The notes beneath the pieces are model-generated. The model did no database searches and was not told where the DNA came from. It saw nothing but the letters and a program-made list of their open reading frames with translations. A DNA stretch of 64,000 bases from Torymus aiolomorphi (Eukaryota > Arthropoda > Insecta > Hymenoptera > Torymidae). Location: assembly GCA_036365515.1 (NCBI GenBank), contig CM070873.1, positions 21,813,257-21,877,256 of the forward strand, given 5' to 3'. The position numbers were made by a program, and so were the translations under genes. How positions within the stretch are numbered: position 1 is the stretch's first letter; every line of letters begins with the position of its first letter. Below, one piece after another: positions 37,597 through 49,255 of this stretch.

Positions 37597-37872
37597 TCAA
37601 ATAAAAGAAATCCTATACCTCGCGAACGGCTTGAGATATCGAAAAAATAAGCGAATTTTGATTCTCTCACGAGAAGCGATTATAAGGGCTGTCAATTCAT
37701 TGGTATTGTCGTATAAAACTTTTATTAATAATTTAAACATTTTTAATTCTGTAAGTAAGCCGAAAGAGTGTGAATAAGGAGAGCGCAATTGAAATACTCC
37801 CGAGTTCCAAGAATCACGCCGTGCGAATATCGGAACAAAGAGGAGGTGCGATAGATAACGCATTGCATGCAT
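37597..37872 (-). CDS. Small open frame near the Polinton centre, left copy, function unknown
   Basis: This 91-codon frame lies between the centre and the polymerase promoter on the polymerase-sense strand. Its last 46 codons follow a good acceptor-like sequence (CTTACTTACAG) and look more protein-like than the first half, with a Lys/Arg-rich tail. It might be a remnant exon of another Polinton gene, but I recognise no family. On the opposite strand the same site is a perfect donor (GTAAGTAAG), so the coding strand is uncertain. Confidence 0.25.
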   Translation of the reverse strand: MHAMRYLSHLLFVPIFARRDSWNSGVFQLRSPYSHSFGLLTELKMFKLLIKVLYDNTNELTALIIASRERIKIRLFFRYLKPFARYRISFI

Positions 37873-37962
37873 GTGGACATCAATATACGTTCGTTAGAAG
37901 GAGAATTTTTAATAGGCAAAATATTACACCATGTGTGTGTGTGTGTGCGTGTGTGTGTATGT

Positions 37963-38004
37963 GAAAAAGAATGTATCATCATCTTAATACACAATAACTT
38001 CTAA
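37963..38004. other. Unique spacer at the centre of the palindrome
   Basis: About 42 bp between the GT tract of the left arm (37931-37962) and the AC tract of the right arm (38005-38030) shows no self-complementarity. It would be the loop if a single strand folded into a hairpin, and it marks where copying switched strands when the palindrome formed. Confidence 0.7.
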
Positions 38005-38089
38005 CGCACACACACACACACACACACACATGGTGTAATATTTTGCCTATTAAAAATTCTCCTTCTAACGAACGTATATTGATGTCCAC

Positions 38090-38365
38090 ATGCATGCAAT
38101 GCGTTATCTATCGCACCTCCTCTTTGTTCCGATATTCGCACGGCGTGATTCTTGGAACTCGGGAGTATTTCAATTGCGCTCTCCTTATTCACACTCTTTC
38201 GGCTTACTTACAGAATTAAAAATGTTTAAATTATTAATAAAAGTTTTATACGACAATACCAATGAATTGACAGCCCTTATAATCGCTTCTCGTGAGAGAA
38301 TCAAAATTCGCTTATTTTTTCGATATCTCAAGCCGTTCGCGAGGTATAGGATTTCTTTTATTTGA
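38090..38365 (+). CDS. Small open frame near the Polinton centre, right copy, function unknown
   Basis: This is the mirror of the left small frame with the same 91-residue translation. Identity between the arms is general, so conservation does not by itself argue for coding. Confidence 0.25.
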   Translation: MHAMRYLSHLLFVPIFARRDSWNSGVFQLRSPYSHSFGLLTELKMFKLLIKVLYDNTNELTALIIASRERIKIRLFFRYLKPFARYRISFI

Positions 38366-38680
38366 GCACGAGTTTATTGCTGAGATTTCGCATACAATTT
38401 TGAGATATATAAATGAAATTTAATAATTTGTGCATTTGTAAGAAGGCGCACTTTCTTATTAGCTACTTAATACTTTAATTTACAATGAAATTCATACAAT
38501 ACATAATAAACTTAATTCTTCGAAATTATAATCCCCTCATCCAAACTTCTTATTATATTACTAAATTTATATTAATTTTATTAATAGTTCCTGGAATTTT
38601 GGAACAATAACAATATACCGAAGAGGTATTACATTACAACCTTTTATTGTCAACAAGTCTTTGCTTAAAGAATTTTTGCG

Positions 38681-38931
38681 GTATATCAAAGGGTAAACGT
38701 TCCAATGCTTTGACTTGTAGATAACAAGTGTATGGGTATCAAGTTAAAAGAAATATTGCGAAGAATTCTATATGATAAATAAGTGTGGCATATTGAAGAG
38801 GTATCAAATTACAGCCGTTTCCTCAACAACTCTTCTGTATTTAAGCATTGTTTGCGGTATATCAAAGGGTATAACGCACTTCTTAGAATTTTGCAGGTTG
38901 TGTCTCTTGAATGTATGCAAAGGATATCAAA
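38681..38931 (+). repeat. Iteron-like repeats, right-arm mirror copy
   Basis: The mirrored set reads TATCAAA on this strand. One 2-bp deletion near 38823 distinguishes it from the left arm. Confidence 0.5.
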
Positions 38932-39220
38932 TTAAAAGGGGTCTTGTAAACAGTTTATTTCTGTAAGGTTCTAGAACGAGATTATCAGAGATTCCAATCA
39001 ATTTTTGCGTCATACAGACCCTATAAATACGACGTAGCTGCTGCAATTCTTTCAGTGTAAAAGAGAATCTCTTTCAGGGGTTATTATCATTATTATTGAA
39101 TTTCCTTAAGCGATCGATATTCGTTCGGTTTTGCGAGGTATCTCGAAATCTCGAATCGATCTCGAAACCCAACAGAAATCGAGAAGCAGCGAAGAGAGGC
39201 AAATTAACACTAGTAAAAAG

Positions 39221-39227
39221 TATAAAA
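39221..39227 (+). promoter_or_regulatory. TATA box of the right polymerase gene
   Basis: TATAAAA lies ~60 bp before the ATG at 39282, a spacing that leaves a short 5' UTR typical of a eukaryotic TATA promoter. Confidence 0.6.
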
Positions 39228-39281
39228 GAGCGCACACAACGCGTTTTCGAATAGTTGACAACTGTTCTTAGAAAAATCAAC

Positions 39282-42200
39282 ATGTCTGCTTACGAGTGTA
39301 AAAAATCGTTGAGCGTACGCGAGAAGTTATGCAACTGCTACAAAGTGGTAAAATTGATAAAAGCGAGATTCCAAAATTGATAAAATATACAACACAAAAT
39401 ATCAAATTTTTGAGCAAATTATTGCGAAAAGTTGAAGCTACAGTTCCAGAGAAACAAAAATACTTATCTACGATTGGATTATTGAAATCTCATCAATTGA
39501 AACTAAAAAGTTTACTAAAAGGAGGAGAGGGTTTACGCAAAAGATTACTAGACAGAGTAAAATGGCAAGATCTTAAATGTGCATTTAATGAACGAATCAG
39601 ATCGGGTGTTATTACAAACTTAAAGAACTTAGACGCTACTGGATTTATGAAAGATGCTGAGAGATTGTTTAAAATTCGAATTATAAATGCATTGAAGAAA
39701 GAAAATAATCTTAAAGTATATACAGTGCTGGCATCTGAATATGTGATAACGAAAGCTGATGAAGAAATAATTGAAATGAAATATTTTAATACGAAAGCTG
39801 AATCGATTTCGCAAACAACAGATTTAAAACAATGGTTTACAACAAACGTTAAACAGCCCATATTAAGAGATATGGAAGAATTTGAAGAGCGAGATTCAGG
39901 ATGGTCGCTTCATACAATTCTTAACTTGAGTGTACATATAAATAAATTTAATCCAATTCATGGAAGTTATTACATTGACTTACCAGATTTTATAAAAAGG
40001 AAAAAAAGCATGTGTTAATGTGCAAAATGAAGACAATGCATGTTTCAAATGGGCAATACTATCGGCCTTGCATTCTGTGCACCATTCAGATCGAGTGAAA
40101 GAATATAAGCAATATGAGAACGAATTAAATTTTACAGGAATAGAATTTCCTGTAAGACCAAAACAAATTCCAAAGTTTGAAAAACAAAATAATCTCTCGA
40201 CGAATATTTACATTTTAAAAAAGTGTAGTGGAAAATTTAAAGTTGCGCCACTGCATATAACAACATTTAAGAAGGAAACACATGTAAACCTTCTTCTGAT
40301 ACAAAATAATTATGAGGATGAGGATGAAGAAGAAGAGCTGGAGGAAGATACTATAGTTATATCTCATTATGTTTGGATCAAAGACTTATCTCGCTTGGTA
40401 TCTTCACAACTTTCAAAACGTAATGGCCGAAAATATTTATGTGATAGATGCCTACATTACTTTAGAGATATCTCTAAATTAGAATATCATGAACAAGATT
40501 GTGCGCAAATCAATAAGTGTAGAGTGAACTTACCTACACCAAGAGACCAAATTTTACAATTTAAAAATTATAATAATAAAGAGAAAGTACCATTTGTCAT
40601 TTATGCAGATTTTGAGTGTCTCTTGAAACCTATACAAGTTGGGAACGCTTATCAAAAGCATGAGGCATTCAGTGTGGGGTACTACTTAAAATGTAGCTAT
40701 GATAACTCTCTATCATATTACCGTAGCTACAGAGGACCGAGCCCTGCTGAATGGTTTGCAAGGGAATTGCAAGTTTTAGCTGAGAATGTAGAGACTGCCT
40801 TAGAATGTGCAATACCTATGGAAATGTTAACATTGGAACAAGAACAAGCATTCCAATGCACAAAAACTTGTCATATTTGTGAGAAACCCTTGGGCGAGGA
40901 GCGTGTTCGAGATCACTGTCATCTGACTGGAAGGTAAGGTTAAATATGCATCCTCATTACTTAAACATATTACTTTAATTTATTATTGTTATATGTTTCA
41001 GATATCGAGGAGCAGCGCATGAAAAATGTAACCTCAATTACCAAGAGTCATGCAGTATTCCGGTTATATTCCACAATTTAACTGGCTATGACTCCCACTT
41101 TCTCATCAAGGCTATTGCTCAAGGTTTTCCTGGTCGGGTTAATCTTTACCGTTAAATAAAGAACGTTTCATCTCATTTACCAAGCACATCGAAGGAAGTG
41201 ACATAAACTTTAGATTTATTGACTCCTACCGATTCATGGCATCATCGCTGGATAAACTATCATCATACCTCGAGGAACTTAGAATTTTGCGGCAAGAGTT
41301 CTCTAAAGATGAAGTATTAACTGAAGAAAAATTTCAACTGTTGAGAAGAAAGGGTGTCTTTCCTTATGATTATCTAGACTCTAAAGAAAAACTTGAAGTT
41401 TCAAGACTGCCAACGAAAGATGACTTTTATAGCAAATTAAATAGCAGTCACATATCTGATGAAGATTATGAACATGCCAAAAATGTTTGGATAGCATTTA
41501 ATATAACAAATTTAGGTGAATATGCAGACTTGTACTTAAAAACCGATGTACTACTCTTGGCAGAGGTGTTTGAAAATTTTCGCAACAGCTGTCTTAAAGC
41601 CTATGGCTTAGATCCAGCACACTATTATACAACTCCAGGCCTAACTTGGGATGCCATGTTGAAGTATACAAATATACAGCTTGAGTTGCTCACTGATATT
41701 GATCAACTTATGTTTATTGAGCGTGGAATACGAGGTGGAATAAGTCAGTGTTCAAATCGTTATGCCCGAGCTAATAACAAATACATGGGTAGTGACTATG
41801 ATGTAGATAAAAACTCTAAGCACCTCATGTATTTCGATGTAAACAATCTTTATGGTTGGGCTATGCAACAGTCTTTACCATATGGCGGCTTTCAATGGAT
41901 TGAAGATATAGAGCATATAAATTTCAATATTCCAGATGATGCTCCAATAGGCTATATACTTGAAGTTGATTTGGAATATCCAGAAAATTTACATGATGTA
42001 CACAAAGATTTACCATTTTGTGCAGAGCATAAGAAGCCACCAGGCTCCTCACAAGCTAAATTGCTTACAACTGTTGAAACAAAATTGCGATATGTACTTC
42101 ATTATCGTAACTTAAAGCAAGCTCTTACAAATGGATTAAAACTAACAAAAATTCACAGAGTAATGAAATTTAATCAAAGACCCTGGCTAAAAGAATATAT

Positions 42201-43058
42201 CGATCTAAATAGTAAAATGAGACAAGGAGCTAAAAATGACTTTGAGAAAAATCTCTACAAATTAATGAACAATGCTGTTTTCGGAAAGACTATGGAAAAT
42301 ATAAGAAAAAGAGTTAATGTTAAATTACTGACCAAATGGGAAGGTCGATATGGAGCAGAAGCTCTTATTGCACGACCAGAATTCCATAGCCGTACAATCA
42401 TTGATGAAAACCTTGTTCTCATAGAATTAGAGAAGACAGAAGTATACATGAATAAGCCAATTTATGTAGGTCTTTGTGTATTGGATTTATCAAAGACTTT
42501 GGTATATGATTTTCACTACAACTACATGAAGAAGCAATTCGAGGATCGCTGCAAACTGTTGTATACCGATACTGATAGTTTAATATATGAAATAAATGAT
42601 GAAGATATATATAAAGTGATAAAACGTGACATTTCAAATTTTGATACTTCTGACTACCCAGTTGATAACATTTTTGGAATTCCTCAAGTCAATAAGAAAG
42701 TTGTAGGCCTAATGAAAGATGAATGTAATGGCCAAATTATGACAGAGTTCGTTGGGTTACGTAGTAAAATGTATAGTATTCGTGTAAATGGCCAAGATCA
42801 TATTAAAAAGTTAAAGGTGTTAAAACTGGAGTTGTTGATAGAACCATTACTTTTGATGACTATGTTGATTGTTTATTAAATTTGTCAACACAACACAGAG
42901 AGCAGTGTATAATACAATCTAAAGCACATGTAGTACAAACTGTAAGACAAAAAAAGTTAGCTTTAAGTCCCTACGATGATAAGCGATACTTAATACCTGG
43001 GGAAACAGATACTTTACCTTGGGGGCACTACAAAACTATTGAAATTAATGAAGATTGA
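39282..43058 (+). CDS. polB: Protein-primed family B DNA polymerase of Polinton type, right copy, frame broken four times
   Basis: This is the mirror copy of the left polymerase, with the same domain order and catalytic motifs (YADFE, HNLTGYD, YLKTD, DVNNLYG, YTDTDS, SKMYS). The frame is interrupted by 1-nt indels near 39300 (A run shortened), 40001 (A run lengthened), 41143 (T run shortened) and 42809 (A run shortened). The extreme C-terminus, including the PWGHY motif, stays in frame here up to TGA at 43058, whereas the left copy loses it. One Lys-to-Glu difference is visible near residue 60. AATAAA lies at 43078-43083. If the indels are real, neither copy makes a full-length enzyme. If they are homopolymer errors in an unresolvable repeat, both may be intact. 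Confidence 0.88.
40934..41001 (+). other. 68-bp spliceosomal intron in the right polymerase gene
   Basis: It has the same length, donor (GTAAGG) and acceptor (TTTCAG) as the left copy. The unspliced frame stops immediately after the donor, while the spliced frame restores the conserved motif. Confidence 0.85.
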
Positions 43059-43218
43059 TTGTAAATGTTGGTTTATAAATAAAAGAAGTTATCTTATATA
43101 TCACTTATATTCAATCTAATGCTAATATAATATGAAAAACTGTAAAAATTATGTTTAATAAACTTCATGAATATTCTATATCACTGTTTCCTTCAATTGA
43201 TAAATAAATTCTATATTA

Positions 43219-43221
<3 letters not shown>

Positions 43222-43266
<45 letters not shown>

Positions 43267-43602
43267 TGCTCATGTATATCTTACACGAGAGAATGAGATA
43301 ATGTGAATCACACTAGGGTGTCGCGGGTAGGGGGTACGTGCAGCAGTATCTGGGGGAAAACTATATATAGATATATTATCCCAACAAGACCGTCTCAAAT
43401 AATTCAATGTAGTATGCTATTCTTTATGCGAATACTTTAGGAGGTAATATTATATATATAGATATAGTACCTGCATACATAAATCGTGCAAAAATTCATG
43501 GGAATTATTATGTATATAGTACCTTGCGTACACCAATGAGGGTTAGCCTAGGGAAATTTCGAGGACTAAAATGTTCTAGTGAAATTTGTGGTTTGTCTAG
43601 GG

Positions 43603-43636
<34 letters not shown>

Positions 43637-43854
43637 TGCGCATGTATATCTTACGCGAGAGAACGAGATAATCACACGAGAGTGTCGCGGGTAGGGGGTA
43701 CGTGCAGTGGTATCTAGGGGAAAACTATAGATATACTATCCCAACAAGACCGTCTCAAATTACAGAAATCAGTGTGCGCAGATATTTGAATCCAACGCGG
43801 GAAAGTACGCGCATGCGCAGTAGTGTCTAGGGGAAATACTATATATAGATATAC
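43222..43854. repeat. Subterminal repeated modules of the right Polinton end
   Basis: This is the inverted counterpart of the left subterminal block, including AC tracts near 43221-43262 and 43607-43633. It differs from the left arm by a few substitutions. Confidence 0.65.
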
Positions 43855-43899
43855 TGCCCATGTATAAGAGTGGGGCAGAACTCTCCTAGCTTACCTACT

Positions 43900-43905
43900 T
43901 TGGTG
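43900..43905. repeat. Right 6-bp target-site duplication TTGGTG
   Basis: It is identical to 32057-32062. Joining the flanks across one copy restores a continuous G-rich island shoulder, which supports insertion into pre-existing unique DNA. Confidence 0.85.
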
Positions 43906-44636
43906 GATTGTCGAAGAGGGGGAGGTAAAGGGTCTTAATGGGTTGGATTTGGGGGACAAGGAAATGTTAAGAACATGAGATAATCTATGTGTAGGGTTAT
44001 TGACCTTAGCTGGTTGCCGGTTTTAGGTGGGGCCTATAGTACTAGCAGCAAAATTACACTGAGAAAAAAGTTTTAGAATGTTTACAATACTTATAGGAAA
44101 AATTACTATACTGAGCGGAGAATCCTACCAGAAGATCGCACAAATGAGATATTTACTAAAATTCTAATAACTTTTACACTAAAAGTATGAAAAAATTACT
44201 AAAAAGTTAATAAAAGTTATTATACAAAAGTAAAAAAAAAATTACTAAACAGCATGATGAAAATTAGATTTCATAAATTTTACAAAACTTTAATATAAAT
44301 TTTACCTAGAAAACTAGTAAATTTTATTATATTGGATAAAAATTTTTCCTGTACAGTATAGTAATTTAGGAGTACGCACTGCACTGCGCATGCGCGCTAT
44401 CATCAAAACAACATAACATCGCGCCGACTCGTTCTAACCTGCAATTTTGTTGAAGTAAACTTGCTTTAGATATAGTATAGATAAGTTTTTTTATTAATTA
44501 CTTTGATCAACACTTAAATAATTATCCATAGATTAATATTCAATTTGTTTTTAAAGTTTGATAAGAATAATTCACTTTTATAAGTATTGTTATACTGTAA
44601 CATATGTAGACGATTCGAATTAGATCATGTAAGTGT

Positions 44637-44709
44637 TCGCCAATGGCTCAAATGGTAAGAAGTTCGCTTGTCAATTCGGAGGCCCAGGTTCGATTCCCCA
44701 TTCCGACCA
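44637..44709 (+). other. tRNA-like sequence with A and B boxes, probably a SINE head or decayed tRNA
   Basis: TGGCTCAAATGG (44644-44655) fits the internal A box and GGTTCGATTCC (44687-44697) fits the B box, with correct spacing. The acceptor and T stems do not pair well, so this is not a working tRNA. It sits inside a TA-flanked foldback element. Confidence 0.4.
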
Positions 44710-44763
44710 GATTTTTTTCATCGTTTAAATTTAATATTATTTAATCATATCTATTTATTCTTA

Positions 44764-44987
44764 ATGGGTCTGAAGTTTACATCGTTGGAGTACAACGAAA
44801 TAATTTTTTATAATTGATTAAAGTTATTAAACAACGGAAATTTTATCTAAATCTTTGTTATAAACTTATTTGATACTATAAAATAATAAATCTACAAGCA
44901 AAATTAATATTAATTATTATAAACTTGAAGTAAAATCAAATATTTTTTTAATTTGTTGCGCTACAACGTTGGAAACTTCAGACCCAT
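44764..44987. mobile_element. hAT-like MITE, family A, copy 2
   Basis: 224 bp with ATGGGTCTGAAGT ends and a perfect 8-bp target duplication TATTCTTA (44756-44763, 44988-44995). Confidence 0.88.
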
Positions 44988-45699
44988 TATTCTTAATAAG
45001 TTCTTAATAAAACGAATAAAATGGCTGAAAAAAATTTTTTTCTGAAATTTTTTCGAGAAAGTCTAAAAATTATTATACTGTTTTATAAAAACTATTAAAC
45101 TGACATCTTGTGGTGAGATTCCCCTCCAGTATAGTAAATTTTCCTATAAAAATTATAAAAATTACACAATTTTTTTCTCAGTGTAGTAGTCTGGAAAAAT
45201 TACGATCAACTTATTACATATTATTTATAACCCATTATTTGATGGACAAATAAAGTAAACCAATGAATACCAGTTTTCTGCTGTAATGTTCAACACACTT
45301 TTAAAAATATATTTTTCAGATTCGTTGACATGAAAAATTAAACTTTTCAATAAATGAATTTCTACCAGATCAAACTTTTACCAGTTTTAATTTATTTTCA
45401 ATTAAAACTACAAATTAACTCATTGAAACAGCGTCTGACTAACCATTGTTTTTACGAAAAATCAATGATATAAAAAATGAAGCATGAGTCATGCTGCGCC
45501 TGTTACTTATTAGTCATAAATGATTGTGATAAACGGCATTTTGACGTTGTTCTGCAGTAACAAATTAAATGCTGGTCTTTTTAGATATATAACTGTGATT
45601 AGAATCAGTAAATAACAATATTTCCTCCTATTACAATAAGTTTAATAATTAAAATAATATGTAAAGAATCAACTTAAAAAAGTATCAATCACATATCAA

Positions 45700-46760
45700 A
45701 TCTCACGTTGAACCGCACAATCCGTCAGCTTGAATTCCGCTAACCATTAAACATATAGCCAACGCAACCTGCTTTCAATCAGAATGACTCCCAGTTTATG
45801 CACCGCTTATTTCTCTTTTCCCATCCTTTTAGCTCGTCAAAATCCCCTCTCATATTTATAAATATTTATCACCCCTGTTATTTACTTATCATTTAATACG
45901 GCATTCACGAAACACATTACCCGACAAAAAAGCAACATTCGCATATCTACTCTTGGCCGGCTTATCTGTTACACGCGACATCCGTACAGACCGACAACCA
46001 CACCAGGCTGCCAGCGAATTTTTCTCCCCCAGTCGAAAACAAAACAAACACACCCCATTTACATACGTACAACCCTCGTGCACTGTTCACCGATACACCC
46101 ATACGCGCGCAGCCTCTTTCCTCTCCTACGTACATCCATATATATATACGTATGTACCTACGTACGACATCTGCTCTTTCTCCGTACAGCATATAACGAG
46201 CTGCGGAGCAAATTAGCAAATCCATCCGCGGTGCGATCGCTCATTTTCGCGTGCGTAGTATATACACAGAGAGGGGACGCACGTAACATACGTCGTCGCG
46301 ACGACCCACACGCGCACGCGCGCGCTATCTGATACAAGACCGGACCGAATCGCGCCGCCGCCACCGCCGCTCGGACTACTGCGCGCAGGCGGACGTGTAT
46401 TATATGTACCGATGGCGGATTAGCTGCGCAGCCGTCTTTTTTCTCGCCCCTCCGCCAGCGGACGCGCGCGCCTGTTGGCATGATTTATAAGCGGCGCGAG
46501 CGGTTATCGGAAACAACCGTCGTACGTGGCTGTGTGTGTGTGGGGTAGAGAGAATAATTGGTCCTTTTGACGAGGTAAAAAGTGAAGAGAGACGGTGCAA
46601 AGTGGTCGGTAGATTTTTTTGGGAGTAGGTTAACGGTGAAGTTGCGAAGAAAAAGTAGCGTCGCTGGATTGTTTTCAAGGGGCTTTGTTTTTTCGCCTGA
46701 ACTATCAATTGAAATGAATTTTCATTTTTGGGATCATCGTATTTGTGGAAAATGAACAGT
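45700..46760. other. Large GC-rich island with skew switch, counted by hand
   Basis: 45721-45840 has 37 C and 14 G; 46561-46680 has 41 G and 12 C. The core holds ACGTAC repeats and GTATATACAC near 46257. Confidence 0.55.
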
Positions 46761-48690
46761 GGAAACACGGAAAATAGAAGAAATACCGAAAAAAATGTTT
46801 ACCTCGAAATTTTTGTTTTAAGCAAGAATAATACATCGGATTTGGCAGTTTTTCACTCTCAGTTTTGCATAAATACGATGATGCTCAAAAGGAAAGACTC
46901 ATTTTGATTGATCGTTTTATCGTAAAATGAAACCATTGATGTTGGAAGTGTTTGACGGCAAGTAGGTCTACTGCATCCCCTTAACAGAATATATAAATCA
47001 ACGTCAATATGATACTATTATAGTGAAATTAATCAAACATTTTTTATTAATTATTTGAAAAGATTATAAAATCGAGAATTGAAAAATCTAATGAACCTTA
47101 AGTTATTTTGCAAGTAATTAGAACTTAAATATGAAACTAGCTTTTGCAGTTTGGAGACAAGTGCCTAAAACTTTCATCTGAATTAAATTTTAATAGACTT
47201 CAAGTAGTGGTAACAAAGTTTCGAACTGTCTGAAACTTTAAAAAGGTGTTCTCTCCGCTTTTGGACGGAAAAACATTATAACCTCTATTTTGAATGTTTA
47301 ACTCTTTTACTTTTTTGAATTTACATATTTCAAAACAAAACTGTAGAAGTTCTGCTTTGCAATTAAAAATAAAATATTAGGTTCCAAATATTTGCCAATC
47401 TTTTGCGACACTGTTTTTACGAGAAATCAAATCCTTTTTCCAGGATTCAATTTTTTTTATTTTCACAGTTTTGCAAGGCTTTATGTGTCATTTTTTTGTT
47501 TTACTTGCGAAAAATCGAAATATCATTGAAAATTTCAAAACTAAAGAACCGGTTGTAACATATTCAAACAGTACTTGATAAAACGCACATTCACAACAAA
47601 ATACAATGAAAGTCGGTCATTTTTGTTTTCGTAACCTAGCAACCCATTACTCCCACCAACCAAATCACGAATAAATTGGCTTCACAACAAATCCATCATT
47701 TTTTAATTTGAGAGCTAACCGTTAGTAGAAATCGCGTGCAAGTGTACAATTTAATATACAAGCGGTCAATAAGCCAGGTATTGAACGGCGACGGAGCGAG
47801 GAAAGTGGAAAAGTTTAGGTATTAAGTTCCGATGAAAGGGTCGCGGAAACTTTCTCTCTCGCATTAGTTTATCGTTTTGAAGGTTCTCAACTGAAACCAG
47901 AAAAAGGTTTCCATGCACTCTGCAGGAGTGAACATTTAAACTGAACTAAAAATCTTCTCGTTAGGAATCTCCCTACTCATCCCAGAAGTACTCGGAGGAA
48001 CGATTGATAGTATTGGCTGTCAGTGGTAGTGCTAGATAAAGTTGAGCTTTGGGGATGTATTCTGAGTTAATGCGTGCAAAAAGTGTCAAGAGAGTATCAA
48101 TATTATTATTTGTAAGAGAAAGCAGTAGGTAAAATTAGACTTGCTGGGGCAGCAATGTGGAGAATTTCTGTACAGGATCTACACAGTAATCATGTGTATA
48201 GGCACATATGTGAACAAAAAATTTCTCAAAACTAGTGTTGATACACAATATACTATTTTCTTGATCAGTTTACAAATCGTTCTAAATCGATTGATCACTG
48301 ATTTTTTGAGGAGATACTTCGGAAATATGTAACCCAAAAACAACTTATAAATGCTAGCTAATTGCATTTGTATAGTCTTGTGTGAAATTGATTATTTTAA
48401 AAAGCATGGGCTGGTTCACTAAAAATGTATATTGTATATTTTAATTTTCTCTAGTAAATTCAAAATAATGTGCGAAGCGCATTACATCATATTAATCAAA
48501 CAAATAAAATCGATGGTAATAATAAATTTTGTAATACTTTTTTGACATTTTCTAAAGTTAACGAATCACTTATCATTACAACATTAATATAACAGGAAAT
48601 TAAAAAATCATTTTACATAGGTTGATTAAAATATTTCTTCATCAACACAACCTTTGCCAAGCAAAGTGATGGCGAATCTATTACTGCTTT
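46761..48690. other. AT-rich DNA with a weak GC patch near 47.75-47.9 kb
   Basis: No supported gene, repeat or element. Confidence 0.45.
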
Positions 48691-49200
48691 ACCTACACGT
48701 TAATGAAAAATTCAAACTCATCGTCAAATATGAATTCAACACAACAGTTGCCCCATAACCGGCAAACAATCACGACCTAACAATCCTCCTTCTTAACTTC
48801 CTCGTCAAAAGCAGGCAGCAGCCTAGTGCGCACCTCGAGCCCATTCATTCAGTCTCTCTCTCTCCCTCGCCTCAACCCACATAGGCCCGCACTCGTCATT
48901 CATCCGCGATCGCGTGCCCGGCCATTTCGCACACAACCGGACGTGTGCATTCCCCGCGCGCGAAACGAGGTTACCTCGACCTCTGACTCCCCCGCACGCG
49001 AGTTTTTCTCCCTCCCCCATGCGCCGCCGACAGAGGTACTTTCCGTCGCGGCAAGTAGGTTAATTTCGGTGCACGTGCAGTTTCGGAAAATCGCTGCTCA
49101 GCTTTTTTTCGGTTCAAGAGCTGTGGTCGTTATTAGAGTTGCTCAAGTTTTGGATATTATTTGGTTTATGTGATCGGAAGGAATTCGTGAGGTTGTTGAT
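48691..49200. other. GC-rich island
   Basis: Left shoulder CACGACCTAACAATCCTCC; core TCTCTCTCTCC and CpG-rich; right shoulder T/G-rich. The 115-codon frame at 48826 overlaps an opposite frame of similar size and is not called. Confidence 0.45.
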
Positions 49201-49255
49201 AATTTTTTTGCTTCCTCTTAGAGGAAGTTTTGTAATAATAAAATTTTAAGTTTTG

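Larger units (their letters stand above)
32063..37962. repeat. Left arm of the Polinton palindrome
   Basis: This arm is the reverse complement of 38005-43899 with only scattered single-base differences, 1-2-nt indels and microsatellite length changes. From outside inward it holds the terminus, subterminal modules with GT tracts, the polymerase gene on the minus strand, an iteron-like intergenic block, a small open frame and a GT tract at the turn. Confidence 0.95.
32063..43899. mobile_element. Palindromic Polinton/Maverick derivative with two head-to-head polymerase genes
   Basis: The whole interval is one inverted repeat, with two ~5.9-kb arms around a ~42-bp spacer and its centre near 37981. 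The outer ends read AGTAGGTAAGC and its reverse complement, so the element is 5'-AG...CT-3', as known for Polintons. It is flanked on both sides by TTGGTG, a 6-bp target duplication, which is the Polinton integration signature. Each arm encodes a protein-primed family B DNA polymerase whose C-terminus points to the element end. I find no integrase, FtsK-like ATPase, adenovirus-type protease or capsid gene. Both ends are therefore the same (polymerase) end of a Polinton, and movement would have needed integrase in trans. An assembly artefact is unlikely, because the two flanks are unrelated unique DNA and carry a matching target duplication. Confidence 0.9.
38005..43899. repeat. Right arm of the Polinton palindrome
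   Basis: This is the mirror of the left arm; equivalent positions sum to about 75962. The near-identity indicates recent origin or gene conversion between the arms. Confidence 0.95.
44057..45183. mobile_element. TA-flanked foldback element, family C, copy 2, with nested insertions
   Basis: CACTGAGAAAAAAG ends flanked by TA (44055-44056, 45184-45185). The arms share an inverted block around CTACCAGAAGAT and ATCTTGTGGTGAG. It contains the tRNA-like sequence and a family-A MITE. Confidence 0.78.

Noticed and set aside
32063..43899. The palindrome as a missed-adapter or chimeric-read artefact
   Set aside because: An artefact would mirror flanking DNA too and would not create a 6-bp duplication next to AG/CT ends; the arms also differ at many bases.
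44637..44709. Functional tRNA gene
   Set aside because: The A and B boxes are good, but the T and acceptor stems fail to pair.
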